Assembly (NCBI RefSeq): GCF_028009165.1
Contig: NC_079241.1
Coordinates: forward strand, 5,332,001-5,396,000
Direction of reading: 5' to 3'
DNA length: 64,000 nt
Source of the DNA: Akanthomyces muscarius
Lineage: Eukaryota; Ascomycota; Sordariomycetes; Hypocreales; Cordycipitaceae
Position numbers and translations under genes: made by a program. The notes under the pieces are model-generated. The model saw only the letters and a list, made by a program, of their open reading frames with translations. It had not been told where the DNA came from and searched no databases. Positions 30,129 to 41,800 of the stretch are shown piece after piece; the stretch's first letter is position 1, and every line of letters begins with the position of its first letter.

Positions 30129-32463
30129 GACTGCTGTTCGGGGTCGGGAGGTTGTAGGTTTGAGAAAGTAAGGATCGGGGGTAGACGCTTCACTCAGGGA
30201 GTTGCAAGTGCCGGAGCCGAGTGAATAATCTATGCGAGGCAGAATCAATTAGAGTCAATTCACAACGTCTGCCTAGGGGCCAGCATGGCTCAAGTGTATC
30301 TTGGTCCAAGATCACAAGGAAATGCTCACCGAAACAGGCAACTTCAAGGCTGCAGCCGTTGAATGTCGAGTGAAAGCGAGTGTTGCTGGTCGGGATGTAT
30401 ACAATGCACACAAAGAATGAGGAGAAAAGGATGCCGTCAACGAGAGAGACGAAACGAAAGACAAAAACGTGATCAAGAGCGCAAGGGAAGAAGAAGAAAA
30501 GCTTCGAGGGGCGTTGACTTGGAAAATCACACAGCCAGCAAAGCAAAAAATGTGAGACTTGGGTTGGCCGCAGGAGAGACAGCCAGATTATAACCAACCC
30601 AGTCCATCCACCCAAAACGCCCCAGGCAGGGCCCGACTCCCTCCCTGGCTCCGGGCAGACAGGTCATTGTTTTCTGGTCCATGCTTCACGAATCGCCCCC
30701 AGGCAGGGTTGTTCGCCGGTAGACGGATAGGGCGGCGGCCAAGAAAGACGAGCTTTGAGCCGTATCATCGGGTGTGGGTGGGCAAGGCGCGCCGCTCCCG
30801 CAATGCAGTGCCCAGTACCACCTATCAGCAGCCCGTATTCTTTCAGATGGGACAAGAAACCCAGAGCATTTTTTTTCCTCATAGCGTTCATTTTAATATT
30901 AGCTACCGGTAGCTTCAGGTGTATCTTGGCCCCCGCCCAGGGTGGCACGCTACCAGTAGCCACAGCATGGTTGCTTTTTGACGCCACCAGATGAGACCTC
31001 ATCTTACTGGAACAGGGCCATCGCCAGAATAGCGTGAGTTTATTTGTTAGCTTCAGCCAGCCCGTCGCTGCGAAACTGCTTTTTGTTTCCCCAGATGCTA
31101 GACTAAAAACAAGCAACCTACCACCTGCCTATGAAAGTCTCGTCTGGCATAAACAAGCAACATGAAACTGGGAGACAAGATTCGTGTCTAGGGCCGCTCG
31201 ATGTCCATGGCCCAGTTTGCCGCAATTAGCAGGGGTGGTGGTGGTGCCCTCGCGTCCACGCAACAGCACACAACTCATGACCATCACGGCGAGTGCCGTT
31301 CCGTTGAATGACTTGGCTGATTTTCGTGAAAACGGGGCGCACCGTCGTCACCAACAGCATCATCGCTGCTGCGTGACGAGAGGGGCAAGAAAAAAAGTGC
31401 CAGCCAAAGAAGACACGAAGTTTGCCAGCGGAGGAAAGGGCGGCGCCAAGACACAAAGTCAATTGGTCGTGGCGCTCCAATACGAAAGCAAAGACGCAAA
31501 CTAACTAGTGATGGCGTCGCGGGTACTTGCGGTCGAATGGTGTGGCGACTAGTTTTTTTGCAGGAATACGGAGACGACATCGACATTCGTCTGCGTGCGT
31601 AACAAGCCAGCAGGCAGGCAAGCAGGCAGGCAGAAGAAAGAGGCGAGATTCAGGGTCCATGTTTGCTCCGTGCACATAGTACTGTTTTCGGTGCGCCGCA
31701 GCCCGCGTCACTCACTTGAGTGAGCACTTTCCAGCTCATCAGACATGTTTTGCAGCATCTCTGCATGTTCGACATGGACCCAGAATCTTGTACACTCACC
31801 GTCTGATATAGCATCGCCACCCGGGCTGAGTGCGGGGGCCGGTGGTCAAGGCCGTTAGGATGCTCCTCGGTGCAAGGTTGTCTGGTTCGTATTCGAGAGT
31901 TTGATTTCTACCTTGATATCATCCATGGTACGCAGCATCGATGTGGCTATGTGTGCGAGCGATGAGACACTTTTGTAAACGCTCGGAGGCGTCATCCACA
32001 TCTCCTTCGACGTTGGCTGCCAATGGCGTGGACTTCACTACCATCTTTGAATGTCAAGTTTCTGGTCTTCGCTTTATTTTATGTTTCGGGATCCCTATAT
32101 CGGACTCGCCATAAGCCGAGCGGAAGACAGCTCGGCGCCGGCCCCACATGCAAGAGTCTGGGGAGCAGGAGTAGCGCCGGCTTTGGATTCGCATCAGCGA
32201 TGCTTTTTTTTTCCCTGACGCGGTCATGACAGCATAACTTTTTTGAACGCTGCAACTTGGAATTGCAGTATCATCACTTCTTCAACAGTCCTCGGTGCTG
32301 TGCGCGCACTCCCTCTCACCACCACGCCGACAACTCATACCTACCCTCTCTCAAACGACTCGCGACAGCTTCAACCCCGCCCCCTTGATCCGTCGCTCGC
32401 CACTTGCGCAACTGCCAACGGTGTGGGCTCTCTCTGCGCTGCGCTCTACAAATTCTGGCCTGG
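30129..32463. promoter_or_regulatory. Long divergent region between the DUF7707 gene and YPT35
   Basis: About 2.3 kb between two outward-facing genes, so both promoters are here. A GGCA tetranucleotide tract lies at 31610-31633. Several short frames overlap on both strands without conserved content. I see no RNA gene. Confidence 0.45.
31610..31633. repeat. GGCA tetranucleotide microsatellite
   Basis: About six imperfect copies of GGCA, broken once by an A. It lies in the divergent spacer and codes for nothing. Confidence 0.85.
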
Positions 32464-33356
32464 ATGGAAGCGACCTTGCATCCAAGTCATGCTGGGGCAG
32501 GTGCCAGAGCCGTCGCCGCCACCGGCCAGACATTGGGCTCAGGCGAGACCGAGACACATGGCGGCTGGCACGCCGGCAGCGGCAGCGGCGCGGCGCCTAG
32601 CTCACGGCGGCTCGGAGGACTGCGGAGCATGGGCGGCCTGAACGGCGAGGACAGCGAAACTACGAATGCGATGGACTCGTCGGCGCCCTCGGATGCGCCA
32701 TTCACAGCACCGCCGTACTGGCAAAATATGCCCTCGCGACGGCGGGCGGCCTCCACACAATCGTCCGATTCGGGGCGGCCGTCGGGCGCCATATTGTTGC
32801 TCGACAACGAGGCCGACGAGGAGGAGGAGGATCGCAACAATGCCTGCTGGGCCAAGAGCGTCGAGATTGTCGGCCACACGATAGTCAATGGCGGCGCGAC
32901 AAGCATCGGGGCCTTTGTCGTGTGGAATGTACGGGTAGAGACCCTCCAGGTACGAACGGCAGAAGCCTGCGCCGCGCCCTCTCGAACTCTTATCGCGGTC
33001 GAGAAGAAGAAAAAATCCTTGGATACTGACAATAACGATGTAGGGAAGCTACATGTATATTCGGAAGCGCTATTCCGAGTTTGACGCTTTGCGCCAGAGG
33101 CTGATGAAGTCGTTTCCGAATTTCGATGCAGCGGTGCCCAGCCTGCCGCCCAAGAGCGTCATATCCAAATTCCGGCCCAAGTTTCTGGAAAAACGACGGG
33201 CAGGGCTGCAATATTTTCTCAAGTAAGGATATACTCTGTGACGAGCAAGATTCCCGTCCGCATTGACAGTATGCTGACGGTTTGCTAAAAAGCTGCATCA
33301 TGTTGAATCCAGAATTTACGGGTTCGCCAGTCTTGAAGGACTTTCTATTTTCTTAG
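32464..33356 (+). CDS. YPT35: PX-domain endosomal/vacuolar adapter protein (Ypt35-like)
   Basis: Three exons (32464-32949, 33044-33222, 33293-33356) give 242 residues. The first 115 or so residues are polar and low-complexity. The PX domain spans about 125-237: CWAKSVEIVGHTIVNGGATS, FVVWNVRVETLQ joined across the splice to GSYMYIRKRYSEFDALRQRL, then the proline motif PSLPPKSVISKFRPKF, and LNPEFTGSPVLKDFLFS at the end. Arg171-Tyr172 in KRYSEF matches the PI3P-binding patch of PX domains. Yeast Ypt35 brings Vps13 to endosomes and vacuoles through membrane contact. Size and a C-terminal PX domain fit it. The second intron ends in AAG, which is less usual, but gives the conserved frame. The start could be the later ATG of MGGLNGEDS. 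Confidence 0.83.
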
Positions 33357-34315
33357 CGAACATTCTTGCAGCTCCGAATAAGCGCTGCCTTTTTTTTCTT
33401 TGTCCATACTTGGCGTACAACAAATCTTACATACTAATTTTATCACATCTTGTATATGAAGAAATCAGAAATCAGCCTGACGCATGACGACGACTGTACA
33501 GTAAAGCGAGCGACCGCGCAACAGTCGGGGGCTTGAACGGCAGTTTTTGGTGGCGCTGCACCGCTGAGCCACAATGTCCGCGAGGCTTCTTTTCTTGGGC
33601 CTAGCCCAAGGTAGTAGGAGTGTCCTGCCACCGCTCGGCGTACCGCCATGCCAGATCCGGCTGCAGACACGACTCGGTGGTGCGTCTTTTTTACGTTGCT
33701 ATTCAAGCTTCTTCTCTAGAAGTCCCCGCCAAGATGCATGACAGCATTTTTTCAGTAGGAAGAGGCTGTGATCCTCGGGGAGAGCAGACCACTTGCCTAT
33801 CACCCATGAAGCTCCATCGAGATTCGCGCTACCTCGAGGATGCCGCATGCTGTGGCTCAGCGATTGTTGCAGGGCTCACTTACCTCAGAGCCTCCATGCG
33901 CCTGCCCCTCGGGCCGCCGATCATGACTCTTATATCTGATAACGCAAACCTGAAAATTGACTTCGTTGCGACCAGCTCCAGATATATGTATACCCGTCAG
34001 CCCTATCCCTAAATACTTCGCTAAAGCCACTTTGCGCTACAACGGCAGATCTCTTGGCAGTTCCTTTTGTCACCAATTCTGCGCATCTGGTAGCTCGCAC
34101 CCTAATTCCAGCTGAGGATCAGCCACCCACACTGCTCGCGCTCACGTCAAAGAAGACTAGTTGCTCTTCAGATTGGCGGCTGGACCCTAGCTCTACCAGT
34201 AGCCTTTCAAACTTGATAGGGCCACACGACCACGAGGCACAGGCTGCCTCTTCCCCTGTCCGAGGCTGTCTCTACCGGAGCCACGGCCCCGCCATCGGCG
34301 GGTTATAAGAGCACA
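33357..34315. other. Intergenic: YPT35 3' region and IQM promoter
   Basis: About 960 bp between two plus-strand genes. The short frames in it, such as 33620-34012, show no recognisable protein. I see no repeats worth listing. Confidence 0.45.
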
Positions 34316-35842
34316 ATGGCGGCCTCCGAGGTTGCATCCTCATCTGCAGCAACAGCTTCGACACACAACGCATACATAGCCTCGCTCGTGCCACCGACCA
34401 AGGAACAGTTTTATGAGATTTCTCAGATACAGGCAGAAAAGGAAGTGGAAAATCGCAGGAAAATGAAAGAGCACAAGAGCCTCTCTACCGACCCGGCACT
34501 GCCGTCGGACGACCAAGGCCAAGATGCAGCAGCCAGGATGATCCAAAAGACGTTTCGAGGCTACCGTGCACGCCGAGAAATGGACGGCTACAGCATCAAC
34601 CCTACCACGCGCTGGGTTGCCGCTGTGCGCGACGCTCAGTTTCGCGAGACGCATCGCCCTCGCCCACGTCCTCTCTCACAAGCCGCGACCGTCACTGGAG
34701 AAACACAACCGCCATCTGCAGGCGCTCGCCAGAACTGGAGAAAGGTGGGGATGACGGCCCTTCGCGCTGGTCGCGATGCTTCAGACAGCGAATCTGACCC
34801 GGAGGCCGAAAGCGTGGAGGAGACCAGCCCAGAAGACAAGGCGGCCCGAAGACAACAGCGCCAGGTTGAGAATGCGAAGCGCCGGGCGGAAGCTCGCACA
34901 ATGGGGCTTCAGTACTTTCTGGAAATGATTGATGTGAAGCATCGCTACGGAAGCAATTTGCGAGTATATCACGAGGAGTGGAAGAGGTCGGACGCCCAGG
35001 AAAACTTCTTGTACTGGCTCGACTATGGTGCCGGTCGCAACGTTGAGCTGGACGCCTGCCCTCGAGAGCAGTTGGAGCGAGAACAAGTGCGCTACTTGTC
35101 ACGAGAAGAGAGACAGTACTACCTGGTCAAGGTTGATGCCGAGGGGAGACTGTGCTGGGCCAAGAACGGTGCGAGGATCGACACAACGGAGCAATTCAGG
35201 GATAGCATCCACGGTATTGTTCCGGCCGACGATACCACACCGGCGTTTAGGCCTCCTGCCAATCCCCTGGCAGACGACTCTGATTCCGACTCTGACTCGT
35301 CGGCCGAGTCGAGGCGAGAAGCCGATCGTGCCGCCAAATATGCCACTCCAGAGTTTGACAATGCGTCTGGCGTCAAAAAGATTCACCACCTCTCAACATC
35401 GACCATCATCAACAAGCTGCTGCGCAAGTCTGTCCGCCCAAATTGCTGGATATTTGTCGCCGATACCAACTTTCGCCTGTACGTCGGCATCAAAGACTCC
35501 GGCGCCTTTCAGCACTCGTCCTTTCTGCAAGGCGGCCGCATCTCCGCCGCGGGGCTCATCAAGATTAAGAATGGGCGGCTGCAGTCGCTGTCTCCTCTCA
35601 GTGGACACTACCGTCCACCGTCGTCCAACTTTCGCGCTTTTCTGCAGAGCTTAAAGGTGGAGGGTGTTGATATGGGTCATTTGACGATTTCCAAGTCGTA
35701 TGCTGTCCTCCTTGGACTGGAGACGTACATCAAGACGACGAAGAAGAGCAAGAGCTTTGTGGAAAAGCTACTGCGGACAAAGGACAAGACAGCAGATAGC
35801 AAGCCGGCGCAAAAAGCGATGGCGAAGCTTAGTATCAAATAA
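34316..35842 (+). CDS. IQ-motif calmodulin-binding protein related to plant IQM proteins
   Basis: A single exon encodes 508 residues. One IQ motif is clear: I76-Q77-x3-R81-G82-x3-R86 within ARMIQKTFRGYRARREMDGY, a site for calmodulin in its calcium-free or bound form. A linker of acidic and basic runs follows. From about 195 the sequence matches the plant IQM family: GLQYFLEMIDVKHRYGSNLR, EEWKRSDAQENFLYWLDYG, ERQYYLVKVDAEGRLCW, and later NCWIFVADTNFRLYVGIKDS, FQHSSFLQGGRISAAGLIKI and LSPLSGHYRPPSSNFRAFLQ. Plant IQMs bind calmodulin and regulate catalase and stress responses. Fungal members are conserved but their role is not settled. No signal peptide or membrane segment is seen. Confidence 0.86.
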   Translation: MAASEVASSSAATASTHNAYIASLVPPTKEQFYEISQIQAEKEVENRRKMKEHKSLSTDPALPSDDQGQDAAARMIQKTFRGYRARREMDGYSINPTTRWVAAVRDAQFRETHRPRPRPLSQAATVTGETQPPSAGARQNWRKVGMTALRAGRDASDSESDPEAESVEETSPEDKAARRQQRQVENAKRRAEARTMGLQYFLEMIDVKHRYGSNLRVYHEEWKRSDAQENFLYWLDYGAGRNVELDACPREQLEREQVRYLSREERQYYLVKVDAEGRLCWAKNGARIDTTEQFRDSIHGIVPADDTTPAFRPPANPLADDSDSDSDSSAESRREADRAAKYATPEFDNASGVKKIHHLSTSTIINKLLRKSVRPNCWIFVADTNFRLYVGIKDSGAFQHSSFLQGGRISAAGLIKIKNGRLQSLSPLSGHYRPPSSNFRAFLQSLKVEGVDMGHLTISKSYAVLLGLETYIKTTKKSKSFVEKLLRTKDKTADSKPAQKAMAKLSIK

Positions 35843-36464
35843 TAACGTACATGGTACGGCGAAGAATCGCGTTCTTCTGTTTGGCAATTGTTCACCCCAT
35901 TGTGTTGACGCACACTCATAAGTGTTTGAATACATCATCACTTGGACTGACGAGTCTATAGCTGACATGGAACTATGCAAAAATCATACGGGTATGCAAG
36001 ATATGAATTACACACGGAAAGGGATACTCCAAGCTTTGTTTTCGTTTACTATTAATGCTGTCATTCGCATTTTCGCCATGAATTTACCTACAGGGTAGGC
36101 AAACAATCACCAAGAATGTTTTGGTCGAGTCGCGTCAGAGGCAGCCTGCACCACCGGCAGCTGTGTGGTTACAGGCGCGTGCCCCTGTAGACTCGCAGCG
36201 AGATGCGCTAGCGACTCAGTAAATCGCCCGTAAATGCCCAGCATCAGTGCTCAACACAGGCCGCTAGCTGTCCACTGCAGCAGGCACCTCTTGTTTGGGC
36301 GGATCCGCATCACCCGCTCACTTCACGGTTTTACGCAGGGAGCCCGCGGCCTTTTTGACGAAAAAAAGGCGACTCTCGACTGCGCGAAACGCATCAGCCA
36401 TCCATCGCGGGAGTGACAAGACGACTCTCGCCAAAGACAATGCCAGGCCGCTGCCCTATTGTCA
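35843..36464. other. Intergenic: IQM 3' region and SAS4 promoter
   Basis: About 620 bp between two plus-strand genes. Nothing beyond expected UTR and promoter sequence is seen. Confidence 0.45.
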
Positions 36465-38118
36465 ATGGCTTCCGTCACACGCTCGACCCGACGACCTGAA
36501 GGCTTCCCACCTCACCTCAACGGACACACCCCCATGGCACGCGCGACGCCGGCGCTCTTCCACCACCCGCCGCCGCAGCAACAGCCGCAGGCACGTCGCA
36601 CGAAAAGGGCCATCGAGGCCACAGAGCACGACTTTGCCACGGCCAACACGAAAAAGACGAGGATTGCTGTCGAGATCCTCTCCCGGCCCGCCGCAGTACC
36701 ACCACAGAAGGTGCAGCCCCTCCCACAACCACCACCACAACAAGCTCGACCCGTAGCGGTAGCGGCCGCCCCTGCTGCAGCAGCGAGCAACAGGCCCGGT
36801 CTGCCGCCCGCCGAAGCAGATCCCAACGTCACGAAACACCAAGCAAAAGTCATCAATGGCATCAAGCACGAGCTGGATAGGCTCCAGCCCGACATGGCCG
36901 GCACAAAGGAACCTGCCCGAGAGCCTGGCCGCAAGCTCCGGTCCCAGGAAGCGACTCGCTTCAAGAGCGACCTCTCCGCCTACTTTCCAGACTATGACGA
37001 GGTTATCGGAAACGAGCCCAAAGAACAACGTACGTTATGATTTTAATATCGTTTTTTTCCCTCCCTGACATACAGAAAGTCTTTCCTATGCTAACATTTT
37101 TGTTACAGATTTATTAAACATGGACACTCCCATAATCGTTGTCGACTCCGGCTCTCGACGCGTCCACCAAGCTGGGTCCGCACAACCCCAACCCGAAGTG
37201 TTTCCCGTGCGAGGTTATGGCGATGCACTGTTCACCGATGTCTTCGATGCGCAGCAAATAGATTTTGGGTTTTTGGAAGCACAGTATAGAAACAGAGCAC
37301 TGGAGGATCCCCTGCCAGACAGCACCTTTGAACCAATACACCGACGAGCCGAGAGGGTCGAGAGATCGATACGCAACACCGAGAAAGGCCGCGCACAGCA
37401 CGAAAAAGATCAAATTATTCGACTTTTGGAGGGACTACAAGGCCATGACTGGCTTAGAGTCATGGGCGTCAGCGGAATCACGGAGACGAAGAAGAAGATG
37501 TTTGAGCCTGCCCGTGCCCATTTTATCAGAGGCTGCCAAGGTATTCTGGACAAGTTCAAGAACTGGAGCTTGGAAGAGAAGCGCCGCAAACTGGAGAGAG
37601 AACGGACACTAGCTGAGCAAGCTCAAGAAGAGCTCAAAGAAGCTGAAGGAATTGAGGAGCCAGAGGATCAGCTGATGGAGGATGCCGATGACAGCACGCC
37701 AACCCATCAAAGCAGAAGTGAAGTTGGAGACAGCGTCGATGAAGAAGAAGACACTTTGATGAATTCACAAGACAACAGTAGTGAAGCCTCCTCATCGTCG
37801 CCAGCAAAGCAGCTGCAGCAGGAAGCCATGGCTCGCTCAAAAATAGCTGCCTCGAAACGCCATCGATCCGATTCAGCAGCAACAACACCGAGGCAATCCG
37901 AAACCCCAAAGGAGTTCAGGTCTTTTTTCAGCAAAAAGTATGAACGCGATGGCGCGCTCAACAAACATCGGCGAGCTGGTCGAAACGTCCTGGCCTGGGG
38001 TCATCCGATACCGGACGTTGCAGAGACGGACTTTGATTTGCCAGAGGATTATCGTGATGATGAGCTTCTCAAGGCTAGAGCAAGGAAACGTAGACGAGAC
38101 AAGCGGGCAAAACCATGA
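36465..38118 (+). CDS. Something-about-silencing (SAS4-type) chromatin protein
   Basis: Two exons (36465-37029 and 37109-38118) give 524 residues. The first 185 residues are Pro/Gln/Ala-rich with a basic segment. The conserved core runs from about 218 to 365: FPVRGYGDALFTDVFDAQQI, FGFLEAQYRNRALEDPLPD, FEPIHRRAERVERSIRNTEK, RLLEGLQGHDWLRVMGVSGI and FEPARAHFIRGCQGILDKF. I recognise this as the fungal SAS4-type domain. A charged coiled coil (LEEKRRKLERERTLAEQ) and an acidic, Ser-rich stretch follow, ending in a very basic tail (ARKRRRDKRAKP) that may be a nuclear localisation signal. In yeast, Sas4 is a scaffold of the SAS complex that acetylates H4 Lys16. The role in filamentous fungi, which lack Sir-type silencing, is inference. 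Confidence 0.8.
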
Positions 38119-38835
38119 TTGCTTCTTCTCATTGTTTCCTTTGTATGTGATAATTTTACTTGCGCGGCGTCGTTGATTTAGCAGCACATTGGGCAATCTC
38201 TTCAGGAAGGCGTTTGGTTCTGTACATACAATTTTGGTAGGCTCGAAGGAGGTTCATGGTGGCGCATCGGAATTATTAATTTCTTGCCGTGGGTACAGTC
38301 ATATAGATTGGCTGAAGCCGCAATGCAGTAGTGTAATATGACTTCTCTTCACAAAGTACCTCGATGCTGGGGTGTTGATATTGACAGAGTACGGTGCAGT
38401 GCTTGCCAAATGTTACGTCACACAATTAAAAAGACAGCGAGGGATGAAGAAAGGGAAGTGTACCATGCTCAAGGTAAAAGCTGTAAGAAGGCGCCGAAAA
38501 AAACAAAAACAAAAAAAATAAAAATATCCTGTCACGGGAAATAATGAACTCACGTATGAATCTTCTGGTGGTGGCCAGCTTGAAGTTACGAGGTACTTGT
38601 ACTGGCAGGCTGCAGTTGGCCCGTGCGTCAAGCTTCGTGATCGCAAACGCGGGTGCTACCTATTTGACTCCTCTGCTTCATCATCACCAGGACGTTGCGA
38701 CAGGCAGCGCAACGACGTGCACGCGCAGCCAGTTCCCTGCACCGCGCAAAAACTGCGAAAAAGGAACCAGTCGAATATATTCTATGCACACCCGACTCAC
38801 AGCGGCCGCTCGCGTCGTTTGGCACGCTCGCGAAG
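38119..38835. other. Intergenic: SAS4 3' region and TAF2 promoter
   Basis: About 720 bp between two plus-strand genes, with an A-rich stretch at 38500-38525. The TAF2 frame stays open upstream to about 38695 but has no ATG before 38836. No other feature is seen. Confidence 0.5.
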
Positions 38836-41800
38836 ATGGCCGTCGAAACCGGGCGCACCTTCACGCATAACGGCTTCGAGGATCTACCGCCGGTCAACGA
38901 CGTCCCCGTGATGGAATATTTCGTCCTCAAGCAAGAAGTCAGCCTCGAGGTTGACTTTTGCGACAAATGCATTCACGGCACCACCGACATCTTCCTTGTG
39001 ACATTCACAGACAAGGTTGAGGAGGTCTTCCTCGACGCAGCGCAATGCGAAATCGATACTAGCCGAATCACGATCGCTGAGATGCGTGAAGCCCACGGCG
39101 AAGCGATCGAGGGACCGAAGAGAAGAGCTGCAGCAGAATACAATGACCCGTACGAGAAACTGTCCCAGCCCGAGGGCTGGAATTTGAGAGCAGAACATTT
39201 CGATGTGCGCCGCATCCGAGCGCGTGCCGTTTTCCACAGCCGCAAAACCGACGTTCCCGCCGAAAATAGAGAATTTGAGGGGTGTACGCCGGTGTACGGG
39301 TCTTTGAAAGTGAAGCTACGTGGCAGGGACGACAGAGATCGGCCGAGGTTGATCGTTAGGAAGTCAACATCGAATCTCGACGGCCCTGACAGGTCGCACA
39401 AGCAATACAAGATCACTGTCCCCTTTGTCAACAGGAACCCTCGCGACGGATTGCATTTCGTCGGAGTGGACTCCTTGGATGGGCGCTTCACACACATGTA
39501 CACCCGTCACTCGATACAACCGGGCACTGCGAGCTGTATATTCCCCTGCATCGACGACCATGGCTCACGCTGCGACTGGCGGGTCTCCATCAAGCACCCT
39601 CGGACTCTCGGAGACGCCTTGCAACAAGCCTTGGCAACCAAGAAGGATTCAGGCACTGTCGACCGATCATTCAAGCTCGCAGAGGAGGACAAGCTCCGAG
39701 AAATGTCCGTGGTATGCTCTGGCTTTCTTGTGGAGGAAACGACAGACCCGGACGATGAGTCGATGAAGATTATGACTTTTGAGCCTGAGAAGAAAGTATC
39801 TGTGCAGAAGCTGGGGTTTGCTGTTGGACCGTTCGAGCATATTGATCTGTCCTCTGAATTTCGAACCGAAGAAGATGAAGTCAAGCTCGGCATGAGTGCA
39901 TTGAAAGTCCATGCATACTGCTTGCCTGGGCGCGGAGACTGGGTCAGGCATACATCTGCCGCACTTACCATGTCTGCGGATTTTCTTACTTACACGTTCG
40001 CACGCTACCCGTTTTCTAATTTCAAACTCTGCTTTGTTGACGACTTAGTCGACGATACAGTAGCCCTGCACTCATTAGCATTTGCAAGCAATCGACTGCT
40101 ATATCCAGCAGACATCATCGACACTGAAATCGAGGTCACAAGACAGCTCGTCCTTACGTTGACGTCGCAATGGATCGGTATCAACATGATACCCAACACA
40201 CGCAGCGACATGTGGCTGGTAGTGGGCATGGCTCACTATATGACGGATCTGTTCATGAAACGCATTTGCGGAAACAACGAATACCGCTTCCGCATGAAGA
40301 CCATGTCAGACAAGCTTATTGAGCTTGACGTTGGTCGTCCTGCTATCTTTGACCTCGGTGCCAGCCTACATCTCGATGATGCCGAAATGGACTTGATGAC
40401 ACTCAAAGCGCCTCTTGTGTTTTTCATTCTGGATAAGCGCATGAACAAGGCATCTGGCGGCCACGGACTGACGAGAGTACTGCAAAAACTCTTGACGCGT
40501 GCGCAGATTGAAGGGAGTGACAAATCTACGATTCTGGATACCGAAAAGTTCAAAACGCTATGCGAAAAGGGATCTCGGTATCGCTTAGAGACTTTCTGGA
40601 ATCAATGGGTTTACGGATCCGGCTGTCCGAGGTTTGATGTCAAGGCCCGATTTAACAAAAAGAGGCTATGTGTCGAATTGACATTGAATCAAGTGCAATA
40701 CCAGAAGGCAAAGAAGCCGCAACTTGAAAAGGACGACTTTCTGCGCGAAATCAAGGAGCGGCGAGCTGAAGTACCACTTGGAGAAACCCAGCCCCTTTTT
40801 ACTGGCCCTATGACGGTACGGATCCATGAGGCTGATGGAACGCCATACGAACATATTCTTGAGATTCGCGAAGATGCTACAAGAGCTACAAAGTTTGAGA
40901 TTCCTTACAACACGAAATACAAGCGACTCAAGCGAACGCGACGAATGAAGGAGAAGCACAGCACAGGACAAAGCATGGAGATTACGGAAAATAATGACGA
41001 TGCCTTGCTCTATTGTCTTGGAGATGTCTTGCAGACCCCCGAGGATCAACGCGAGTGGGAACTAATTGAATGGGACCCGGAGACGGAGCGGAAAATGGAT
41101 CAAGAGTCTTATGAATGGATTCGTCTCGATGCAGATTTTGAGTGGGCATCTGACATGACGCGGACGTTGGAGCCGTACATGTACGTGTCGCAGCTGCAGC
41201 AAGACAGAGACGTTGTTGCACAGCAGGATGCCATGCTTTACCTCGCACAGGGACCTCTGCATCCAATTGCCTCTGGCTTTCTAGTGCGGACTCTCATCGA
41301 CCGACGATATTTTCACGGAATTCGCACAATGGCAGCCGCTGCTCTGACTCGGCAGTCTAATATCAAGGATATTCCATTGCTAGGAATGCGCCAGCTCATG
41401 CGGGCCTTTCGAGAAATGTATTGCTACGAACAGACGAACCAGCCTCGACCAAACGACTTCACCGACAAGAAGCAATACAATGTTCGCTGTGCAATCATCA
41501 AAGCTATCGCTGAGGTTCGCGATCACACTTACAAATGCCCGATGGAAGCGCGCCGTTTCATCCTCGACCAGCTTCGCTTGAACAACAATGAAGGCAACCC
41601 GTATTCGGACCATTTCTACATTGCTTTTCTCGTCAAATCACTTGCTACCTCTCTTATCCCGTCGAAACAAGACGACTGGCTCACTCGGCAAAACAAGATC
41701 CCTAACGAAGAGGAGAGTGCATTCTTGGACGAAGCACTGGAACAAATCGAGCGAGTCCTGCGGCGCGATGAGTGGACCAACTCGTACCAAAACACTTGGA

